Below, one piece after another: positions 20,901 through 32,900 of a stretch of 64,000 bases of DNA; within the stretch, counting starts at the first letter, position 1; each line of letters opens with the position of its first letter. Position numbers and translations under genes: made by a program. The DNA lies in assembly GCA_032209605.1 (NCBI GenBank), contig JASFXZ010000027.1, positions 6,715,372 to 6,779,371 of the forward strand. Direction: 5' to 3'. The notes below the pieces were generated by a model. That model was not told the origin of the DNA. It did no database searches and saw only the letters and a list, made by a program, of their open reading frames with translations. This DNA comes from Mactromeris polynyma. Its lineage: Eukaryota > Mollusca > Bivalvia > Venerida > Mactridae.

Positions 20901-23900
20901 TGTCATGCCTTCTCTCCCTTTATCCCCTCTAGAGTTCTCTCCCTTTATCACTTCTATGTTATATGTACATATATATAGTATGTAAAGGATAAAGGGAGAG
21001 AAGTCTAGAAGGGATAAAGAGAGATAACTCATGACAATCTCCTGGGGATAATAATAATGGTTAACACTGCTCAAGGCTTATTTTCATTCCTAGCCCACGC
21101 TTGCAGACTATTGTAGGCAAATATGGTAGAAATATTTAGGTTGAATATGATATATTATTCAGGTGATTATTATTATAACTGACCATTACCATTACAGTAT
21201 TTATTATAATATCTACAATTCTTTCACGAATCATTTTGATTGAGTTTTGTATGTGTCTCTTTTGTCAATGTGATTGTTGATGCAGGTATATGTATATATT
21301 ACATGTTCTATACTTATTCATTCTTTTCAGCGGTATTTTGGCTTCTATATTCATTATTTTTCAGTTTTAACGTGTTTACACCTGTTTTTGTAATTAGGTC
21401 ATATATTCCTTTTACTGTTACATAAATAACTGACATTGAGAGTGATTGGTATAAATTGTAAGAACTTGTTTCATAATCGATGTAAAATAAATAAGTTATA
21501 AATATATAAATAATTGCGGCTGTACAAAGTTTGTTCAATATTTACAACCAATAACAGATTTATTGTTTCATCTTAAAATCTTGTGTTTGTTACATAAATC
21601 TGTCTATTTTCAGAGACATTGAGAGGACTATAGATGTTATAAAATCAATGTTGTCGCAGTCTCCAAATTGTACATTCGGGGGAAATTCAGATCAAAACCA
21701 GATGGAAAATATTCTGAAACAGTATCTTCTTAATTCGACCCAAAGTAAGAGTGATATTATCAATGTCTTATTTATCAATGGTATTTTTCCTATTATAGTC
21801 TTAATGGACCCCCTGCAAGATCTCGTTCCCTACTTGTATTACTCTTATATAAAACCATCAAAAACTGGAAACATCGCTGGACTGCATGTCTATTGGTTAT
21901 ATAGTAAAAAAGAGAAAGTGTAGAACATGTACTTTTTAACATAAGGACAGGTTTCATATAGGCCTTGAAAAGTTTATGAATTAATGCTAGTCCTTGAAAA
22001 CCCCTTGAAAATGGCTAAAACCTTAAAAATCCTTGGAAGTACTTGAATTTGAAAACAATATGCTTGAATTTCATCTGGAAAAAGAACTGGGTTGAAGAAA
22101 ATTATATCAAGTCACTTATAGATCTTTGTTTGCTGGGGTAGGATATTATATTGTGATTTATACCACTTCAAGTATAACACAGGAAAAGCATGACCTATTG
22201 TCACATTTGTTATCTTTACAGCGAATTTGCTGAAGAAAAAGTCCTTTAAAGGAGGAAAATGTCCTTAAAAAGTCCTTGAAAATTACTTGAATTTTGTCTC
22301 AGAGGTTTTGTATGAAATATCAGATCCAAGTGTATCTTCTTTCAATACAGTTGGACCTCGTTTAGTCAACAGTATTCTATCAGAATACTTCGTATCATCT
22401 GAAATAAATATCAGGTCTCGGTATATCTTCTTACGTAAATTGAAATGGTCTATTCGAAAGCATGTAAGTATGTATTTAACCATGTTTGATCTTTTAATAG
22501 GAATAATGTTTTACCTGGATGATTGTGATTCCGTACTGCAAAATGATCGACCTGTATTCCGACAATTCATCAAGGGGTTACAGGAATTTCTGTGTGGTTG
22601 TAATGTGTGGGTAAGTGATTTTATCAATTTGTAAATACAAAAACGTATGAGTGTCTGATGGTCATATATTGACGTGTATTATCCATCATTTGCATATTTC
22701 AGTCTTTATTCATTCTGACGTCATCTGGTGCAAAGAACTGGTCAAAGACATATAATAATAATAAATAAATAAAGACCTACTGAAGTATATGGCCCAGAGT
22801 GTACAAAGAGATTGATGTCTTTACGTTTTAGCCTACTGCTGACATAGTATACACATGGCTTGATCATTAGACAGACAGGACAATAATATTAAAACCGATG
22901 AGCAAACATCTACAATTAAGGTTTTCCTTATAGTTTAAGTATTGTGCTGTAATCTTAATCCATGCTGTGTATTTCAAAGTTAAACAAATAACTAACCATA
23001 TGTGTATAATACAGGTTGTTTAATGATGGTATATGTTTATTTTAAAGGTGAAGATTTTGATGACAGTAAGAGTAAGACTCTCAAGTGTGTACCAAGATGA
23101 CCGTGTAGCAGAGATTGAACTGCTGGAATTAGAAAAAGAAGATGCTATTCAAATGTTTCAAGAATATTCAGAAATGGAACAAGTATGTTTATGATGTTTT
23201 CAGAGTGGATGAAATGGATTTGTTATACTGGGGTATACTGGAGTCACTCTGTTGGTTGGTCTGCCAACTGATAGGCTGGTTGGTTGGTCTGTCAACTGAT
23301 AGGCTGGTTGGTTGGTCTGCCAACTGATAGGCTGGTTGGTTGGTCTGCCAACTGATAGGCTGGTTGGTTGGTCTGTCAACTGATAGGCTGGTTGGTTGGT
23401 CTGTCAACTGATAGGCTGGTTGGTTGGTCTGCCAACTGATAGGCTGGTTGGTTGGTCTGCCAACTGATAGGCTGGTTGGTTGGTCTGCCAACTGATAGGC
23501 TGGTTGGTTGGTCTGTCAACTGATAGGCTGGTTGGTTGGTCTGTCAACTGATAGGCTGGTTGGTTGGTCTGTCAACTGATAGGCTGGTTGGTTGGTCTGT
23601 CAACTGATAGGCTGGGTGGTTGGTCTGCCAACTGATAGGCTGGTTGGTTGGTCTGTCAACTGATAGGCTGGTTGGTTGGTCTGTCAACTGATAGGCTGGT
23701 TGGTTGGTCTGTCAACTGATAGGCTGGTTGGTTGGTTGAAATATTTAAAATAACTTTTCCTTTTTGGCCAAACCATTGATATTACTCTATCTGCTGATAT
23801 ACTTTTGAAAGGTATTTAAGAATGCTGTCTTGAAAATTTGAATTTTGGACAAATCTCAGGTTTAAGAATTGGATGGACCAGATGAGTAACTATACCAACC

Positions 23901-26900
23901 AGTATCGGGCACGCGTTTAACAAATTTCCTGAGACAATGTTCATTAGAAATCATTGTGTCCGAAATTTTACTTTGAATAATACATGGTTTTGAATACCCC
24001 ATTTTAATTCAACGTGCCTTAGAAGATACGCCAGGACCTGATATTTATATTCAATTTAAGTAATTGGATAGAAGGTTGTCAAATAAACGAGGTTCAACTT
24101 ATATGTGTTTGTATTTTCAACTCAATGAATTCCTGCTTTCAGATTGATGAAAGAATTATAAATGAGATTGTTACAGAATGCGCATATTCCCCACTGGCAA
24201 TCAGCATGATGGCCGACCTTGTTAGATCTGGTAAATTTACACCTGAACATTTGACTTTTCATCTTAAGATGGACAAGAAAAATGTAACTGCACAAATGAG
24301 AGTGGGCAAATGTATTCAAGAATCGGTTAGCAACCTTCAGCCGATACATCTCCAGGCTTTGGTTGGTCTGTCGGTTTTCCAGTCTTCGTCTTTTAATGTC
24401 GGTAATGCTGAGAAAATAATCAAAAAATGCTTGGCCAATAAAGTTTGGGACGATGGGAACATTGGACCAATATTGCAAAGCTTATACAACTTTCATTTAC
24501 TGGAAGCAGAAGATTCTGGAAAAGTCAAACGAAAAACAGAACAGCCGAGACGAAAATGCCGTTACTCCCTCCATCCTTTGGTATTCCGATTTTTATCAGA
24601 ATGGAAAAAACCAAAACAGCTACTGCAGTGTTATCAAGTTGCTGTTCAACAATTTGTTTCAATTTGTGAGAAATTGATTGGCAAAATTGTCAGATTGTTG
24701 GAATCGGAACACCAAAAAGGACAAAAAAAGTTGGATGAGAATAGAGTTCACGTATTGAGGTATTACGACATTATGAGTGATCAAGCTGACTTTCTGTTGC
24801 CACATATGAGTAAGACAAGCGACAAGATTCTTTTTCAAAAGAAATGTGTCTCTGATTTAGCTGATATACTGCTGTCATTGGTGAAAAAACGACGCATGTT
24901 TCAGGTAAGCAAATGATTCAAAATATAAGAATGTTAAAGCTCTATTGCGATTAATGCATCATTTAAAACCCAAGCATGTTTGTGCTCACAGTACAAAAAC
25001 AGGTGTTATCATCACCTTTACAGGGTTCAAGCCCGCCACATACGTGTTGAATTCATGACGTATTATACTCCACACAACTCCTTGTAATAATCTGATTGAA
25101 AGAACAGATCAATCCAATTAAGATTTATTGAATCGTATGAAAACATGATTTTTTAAAAAGTAACCACTTGTGAAAACAACTGTCATTACAATATTCTGTT
25201 TGATTCAAGGTCATATTTATGTTAGTGTGTTGTTTGTGAATGACAGTGGTGTGTGACAGTGGTGTTTCACAGTGATGTTTGAGTGACAGTGATGTGGGGT
25301 AATTGTGAGTGATGTGGGGGTAATTGTGAGTGTCAGTGATGTGGGGGTAATTGTGAGTGTCAGTGATGTGGGGGTAATTGTGAGTGTCAGTGATGTGGGG
25401 GTAATTAAGAGTGACTGTGGTTTGTGACAGTTGTGTTTGGATGACAGTGATGTTGGGTTTATTGTGAATGACAGAGGTGTGTGACAGTGGTGCGAGTGAG
25501 GGTTGTGGGTGAGTGACAGTGGTGTGTTGGTGATAGTGATTCGAGTGAGGGTTGTGGGTGAGTGACAGTGGTGTGTTGGTGATAGTGATTCGAGTGAGGG
25601 TTGTGGGTGAGTGACAGTGGTGTGTTGGTGATAGTGATTTGAGTGAGGGTTGTGGGTGAGTGACAGTGGTGTGTTGGTGATAGTGATTCGAGTGAGGGTT
25701 GTGGGTGAGTGACAGTGGTGTGTTGGTGATAGTGATTCGAGTGAGGGTTGTGGGTGAGTGACAGTGGTGTGTTGGTGATAGTGATTCGAGTCAGGGTTGT
25801 GGGTGAGTGACAGTGGTGTGTTGGTGATAGTGATTCGAGTGAGGGTTGTGGGTGAGTGACAGTGGTGTGTTGGTGATAGTGATTCGAGTGAGGGTTGTGG
25901 GTGAGTGACAGTGGTGTGTTGGTGATAGTGATTCGAGTGAGGGTTGTGGGTGAGTGACCGTGGTGTGTTGGTGATAGTGATTCGAGTCAGGGTTGTTGGT
26001 GAGTGACAGTGGTGTGTTGATGATAGTGATTCGAGTGAGGGTTGTGTGTGAGTGACAGTAGTGTGTTAATGGCAGTGAAGTGTGAGTGACAATGTCATTT
26101 CAAATGAAACTAACTGTATTCTTTGAACATATTAGCCACTATGTTAAAAGTTCATTGTGTTAAAATCAGTAGAATTTGTTTATTGAAGCATTTTTCAGTA
26201 TCATTTCAATGAGGTCATATGTACAATATTTTACATCCACAAAATGCAGCTTCATGGGACTATATTTCAGTCTGAGGCAGACAGAGCATTAAAAGTGAAG
26301 AATAATGATGTGTACATTTTCTGGATGGTTGAAAAGGCAGATTTATTCATCATGTTACATGATAAGCCAGACATAGCAATGAAAATCCTGGATGAATTGT
26401 CAAATGGAAAATTTACTGGTATTTCTTTTGTAATTTACTTACTTATTCATTTTAGTAAATACCATTGCAACAGTATAATAAAAGTAAAGCGTGTATTGAT
26501 TTTATATAATAAAGGCCAGCCATTTCTGACTTATGAGACACCTTTTTGAGCACATTTACTTCCCGATTCCTATCCTTATTGCCAGGTACTAGGCAGGTTT
26601 ATGACAATATTAATTTTCATTATACATGATTGTGTACAATGTTTGATATAGCATTTCATTCAATATCTGTCAAATATCTGATGAATAAATAATGACTGTT
26701 GAAAATAGCATGATGCACATATGGAAAAAAACAATACATGCATAACATAATGATGACGTAAAAGAAGGTAACATTTTGTCATGAATATCAAAGGGACTGT
26801 AATTGAGAATGTTTTAGCCTTTGATTTATTTGCCAAAACAAATAATAAATAAGCAAAATAATTGAGAATAATATGACAGGTACTTTTGTAATCTTAAATG

Positions 26901-29900
26901 TATTAGTTAAGTTCAAACATATTCATTTGACATTGATTTTGAAACAAGTGCTTACAACTTATATGAATCACTCAATGACAGCTTCCTGGGTTACAAACCA
27001 GTACCAGTACCTACGCCTAATTCAGGGATTGTGAGATTGGCAGTTGAACCCCACCCAAAGTGGATTTGAACTTGTGACCTTGAGATCAGGCACTCTACCA
27101 CTTGATCACTATGCCTTATGTGTTGTATTTATTACATTAGCACCATTTTTGACATTCTTTTTAGCCTTGCAACGTGTTGATGATCGATTGTTCTACAAAC
27201 CACTGGTCCATGCATTGTTTCACAAGGTGAAAGGAACGACTTACTGGAAACAGTTCAACTATCAGACAGCACAGCAGCATCTGGAACTATCTCTGAGATT
27301 TTATGAGAAATGTCCCAAGCCTATTCACAACATGCTCATTTCACGAGTCCAGTGTCTCCAAGGCGTGGTTCTTATAGATTTGGGTCAACTTGACTCGGCG
27401 GAACACGTACTGAATCAAGGTAGGTTTGAGTGAGCTTTCATTGTGATGTGGTATACATTCATCAAAGCAACTTATAACCAATATGAAATTTACAAACATA
27501 ATGTTGGTTATAATTTTCAGATTTGAATTTAAACATATTGGAATGTATCCATTTCCAAAATTGATAATGTATGTTATTATACTTCACATGATTTGTCCAT
27601 GCAAAACTCGCATATACACCCCATAAGCTAATCCGTAATGTTACCCTGTGACATACCATTTTTTCCCTGTGACATAACATTTTACCCTTAAATAGATAAC
27701 TTCTCATTGTCCGAGTCGATATGCGCTTATTAAAATAGATAACAATCAAGCACTTGTAATGTATGTTTTTTCTAATGCAGAACAACAACAACAACATGCA
27801 TCAGAGAATGTATACCCTACAATTACTTTATGATATGTGAGAATATTGCATGTAAATCTTTGTTAAAAAAAAACGGTGTTGAAAAGCAGATGTTTAATAT
27901 TTCTAGCTCTGTCCTCTGTCAAGGAAGTGGTCCGTGTTAATGAACAAACGCCAAACAAAGAAGTGAGTGATGTTGCTGGAGAACTTCATTGGGATATTCC
28001 GAGGTGAGTGTAAGATTTATTTCATGATGACAATCTTTTGTACAGAAATCTCTAGTACAGACAATACATGTCTAGACGACTCTACATCAGTTACACCTGT
28101 CATGTGACGTCATAGATTAAGCACAATCCAAGGTCAATTTATGTTGTTTATAAAATCTGAAAAAATTAGGTCACATTTGTGTTAATATTGATGGTTTTCT
28201 GAATGGGACATATATCTCAGTAGAAATTATGGCTGCATATATTCAATTAAAGAAATCACGCCAATTCGCAATCACGACTTGCTAATAGTATGTGATTTTG
28301 GGAAAAAGCAGATGGCAAATCGTGGAACACAGACAATTTTGAAAAAAAAAATCCTTTTTTAACAAATTTTAGGATTATAATGGATATTGTGTTATAACTG
28401 ACTGCGTTACAATGGAGTTGCAGTGTAGTACATGTATGATACAATCTAAGACTAAACCTAAAATAATTATTTGTGAATAAGGCCGAGGAACATACAATGA
28501 TATGAACCAACCTTATATATAAAATCTTCTTGTCTCATTTCATTTCTTGTTAATATTAATTTTGATAATTATAAAGAAAATGGGAATTGTGTTTTAATTA
28601 TTGCTATGAATATCATGTAACTCAAAGATGATTGTCACAAGTTCTCTCCCTTTATTCCTTCTGTACTATATGTATGTACATTACTGTATACACATATACT
28701 ATGGACTGGATAAAGGGAGATAATACACATATATGGAAGGGATAAAGGGAGAGGACTCTAGAAGGGATAAAGGGAGAGAACTCTTGAAGGAGTGAAGGGA
28801 GAGAATACACATATACTATGGAAGGGATAAAGGGAGAGAACTCTAGAAGGGATAAAGGGAGAGAACTCTTGAAGGAGTGAAGGGAGAGAATACACATATA
28901 CTATGGAAGGGATATAGGGAGAGAATTAATGGCAACCTCCTGTGTATCACTAATGTCAGTGTTTGTGATATTCTTTCAGATTCTTCACATACTTTGCTAG
29001 AATCAAGCTGAAAAGAGCCATGGCCGCAGAAGATCAGACAATCAAAAATCAGTACTTAGAACATGCTCTTGAAGATATTAATCACGGTAAAAGTTCTGAT
29101 TCAATAAATACTAATTGTTGCTGTTTGTGTTTTTCGAAGATTTTACATAAAACTTTCATCGCGAAACAAATACAGTTTTCACCATGCACATTTTTTAATC
29201 CATTTAAATACTTATAAGTGAATTTGCGCATATTTTTTATGTCAAAGTTGAACGAACATGAGCAATTGATATAAAAAATTAGCATATTTAGAATACCATT
29301 TATGAAAGATATATACCAACAGATGGAGTAGTCCGGCTTTGTCAAGTTCATCAACATTTATAAACAAATAAGACGTCGGTAATAGAATAGGTACTCATTT
29401 TTCCACGGACCATATAGACAATGAAGAATTACTGGTGCGTGAAGTATAGATACATTATATTAGATGCAAACAAACTAAATATTTTTAGGTGATTTTTTTT
29501 ATAATCTGGAACTTTGTTTAGAACATTTCTACAACCATACTTCATGAAATTGCATTCTATCAAAGACGATTTCTTACAATTATGATGAAAAGAAATTATG
29601 GAGACTGTCTTTAGTTGACGGTATATTCACTTTAAATAATGCATGATATTACCTTATAAGTGTTTCCTGTTGTGTGTTAACATAGCACCTCTTTTTCTAT
29701 GACATAATTAAGACAGAAGCTTTCAGGATTTTATGGGCCATCATAGACAATATATATAAACACAAACAATTGATCTTCTTATCTAGTTTTTAATAATTAC
29801 TCAAATTTCTGTAATTTTTTAAAGTTTCTGTATTTAATGATACATGAAAATTGATTGTGATATATTGTCTGTGATATGAATATTTATTACTTGTGCAATT

Positions 29901-32900
29901 GTTTTAATAATGTCATACCTGTCAGTATGTATACAGTAGAACCTCAATAATGCGGTCTTATTATTGAGGTGGTCTTTAAGTGAGGTTTTACTGTATATAT
30001 CTTTATTTCTGAAATAAAATTAGTCAAACAATCTGCTGATTATAATTTATGGTTATTTTAGAGACAAGAGTCTTGAACAGCATCAAACCTCCTTATGCTG
30101 AAAAAATGCAGTTGTGAAATTGTACTTTCCTGAAAGTTGTTTGATACTTGTGGCCGTGTATTGTATCCATTATGTATTATGTTGTACAGGTATGAAGTTC
30201 TTTGATGTTTGTGGCCATGTATTGTATCCATTATGTATTATGTTGTACAGGTATGAAGTTGTTTGATGTTTGTGGCCGTGTATTGTATCCATTATGTATT
30301 ATGTTGTACAGGTATGAAGTTGTTTGATACTTGTGGCCGTGTATTGTATCCATGATGTATTATGTTGTACAGGTATGAAGTTGTTTGATACTTGTGGCCG
30401 TGTATTGTATCCATTATGTATTATGTTGTAGAGGTATGAAGTTGTTTGATACTTGTGGCCGTGTATTGTATCCATTATGTATAATGTTGTACAGGTATGA
30501 AGTTGTTTGATACTTGTGGCCGTGTATTGTATCCATTATGTATTATGTTGTACAGGTATGAAGTTGGACAAATTGCTGAAACTGGATAAGTTAGATGGTT
30601 TCTATGCTAAACTCAAACTGCGAGCTGATATATATGTGGAGAAGGGTCTTCTTGATGAAGCACTTAATGATGCAAATTTTGCGTCGGACCAGCGTCGAGA
30701 GATCTTACAACCTCCACATACCAAGTTTACCGAGAGTGTTTATCAGGTTGGCCGAATATACATGCTGCAAGGAAATGATTGGAAGGACAAAGGGAATCTT
30801 GGTTAGTTAACTCATCACTTCGCCATATAAAACACAATTAGACTTATGTTAGTTACAAGTCTGTTTATTCATTACAAGCATCATTAACTAAGTTTGTTAC
30901 ATAAAACCAGTATTATTTTTGCTACTGTAGACAGTTGAATTTGCCTTCATTTAGAACTTGGAAAACGTTTTGCAAGTAGAATTGTTTTCAAATCAACCAA
31001 AAATGAGTAATATCACATGTAATAGTCTAGTATATACCACAATCTGTTGGAGTTAGAGTTGGCTGATTTTCATGAATATTTCCAGTGTTTGATGTCACAA
31101 ACTTCACCTTTTACACAATATGTGTATGTACACTGTCTATCAATATTCTCTAGATAAAGCTCAGAAACACTGGATATGTGCGAGTGATTATTTTGATGAG
31201 GTCAAAGACTGTCATTTAAAGGAAGGTGGAATGGACTTGTTGTGTCCGGTGCTGCAGGAAATCAAGAGGGATCATATAGCTTTGATAAAACTGGTGGGAA
31301 AAAGAGATGATCTTAAACGTATTGAGAGATTCTACAAGGTCTGTATCTTATTTAGTTTAAACTTATTCATTTTACATCTATTGTGAAACAAGTTTACAGT
31401 ATATATTTATCACTCTATATTGCTGCTTCCTGGGTTACTTACTGGTACTCATGCCTAATGTAGGGAGTGTTAAGTGAAAGCTTCATCATGGCCAAGGCCA
31501 AGATTCGAACCCACGGCCTTCGGATCAAGTGTCAGGCACTCCACCCTTCGAACTACTATGCCTCCCTGGGTCTTTCATTTAATACCTTATTTTAGTTGCA
31601 GAGTTGTATAAAGTGTTAAGCTCATGTTGAACTAAAGTTATGAATGAACAATATAACCTTAGGTATTCCTTGCATCTTCCTACTAAATTTCATTATTTTT
31701 TGTAAATCATGGGTTTTTCTGACGTCCAAATGTTCTGCATTGTGGAATAATTTCAATGATCATCATATTGTGGTAAATGTAGAATATATCAGTTCTGATG
31801 ATGGTTCTACTTGGTATAGGGTGTTAGTAGGCTAAGTGTTAGTAGGCTAAGTGTTAGTAGGCTAAGTGTTAGTAGGCTAAGTGTTAGTAGGCTAAGTGTT
31901 AGTAGGCTAAGTGTTAGTAGGTTAAGTGTTAGTAGGTTAAGTGTTAGTAGGCTAAGTGTTAGTAGGCTAAGTGTTAGTAGGCTAAGTGTTAGTAGGCTAA
32001 GTGTTAGTAGGCTAAGTGTTAGTAGGCTAAGTGTTAGGTTTGTTGCATCCTTAAACTGGGTACATGTATATTTTTATGTCACCTTGAGATTTAAGGCTGG
32101 CTATGCACTTTGTATGTGGCATTTCCTACTCAATTTATTTACTATTTGAACCCCTCGTGAGGTTTTTACCACCGACCAAGGGGGTAGTCCTATGTTCATC
32201 TGTCATCTACTTACAAAGTGCATGTTTATCCTGTTCAGGACCTTGAAGCAGGAGCATTTGAACCAGAGAAGAAGTCTAGCTCTAAAAACAAAAAACAAAT
32301 GTTGTATACACCGATGGAGATGGTGAAGAAAATGTTTGGTGGTGGAGGTGCTTCGTTTGGAGCCAACGAAGGAAAGTTAGCAGTAAGTGTACTACAGTAA
32401 AAAGACGTGCAATTCGTTTCATCCATTTAGTATTTATTTCTGTTGAGTTAAGCTTGCTACAGGTTGAAAGTGAAACTTCAAATAAAAAAGCAGATAAAAT
32501 GTTTTAGACTTTTCAAGCCTAGTTTGATCGTTGTCATTTACATCAAAACAAAAAGTTAAGTATTTCATTGATGATGATTTAGCGCAATTTCTGAAAAAAT
32601 ACCGATCCCAAAGATAAAGTTAACATCAGACTTGTGTCTGCATCATTTGTGGTTCTCTTGAATTTAAAGTTTTAATAGGTTTCTGTTTCAATGCATGTAC
32701 ATGTATTATTCTTTCTGGCATTTTAAACATTCTAGCGATTGGAGTCCCTCACTCATGAACAACATGACCGTATGGCGCAGGGTGAAACAAGCGGCGGTGG
32801 TCGTAGACGAGATTCTGGTATGGGACATAGTAGTTTTGAAGGCGATAGTTTGTCTTCCGGCAGTGGTAGTATGTCCGAACATATGGCCCAGTTGAACTTA

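Noticed and set aside
23189..23491. 100-codon minus-strand frame with repeated QPISWQTNQPAYQL
   Set aside because: Translation of the 28-bp minisatellite in an intron.
31500..31570. Possible tRNA gene on the minus strand
   Set aside because: Same reasoning; a second diverged copy with the same body at 26945 identifies it as a SINE.
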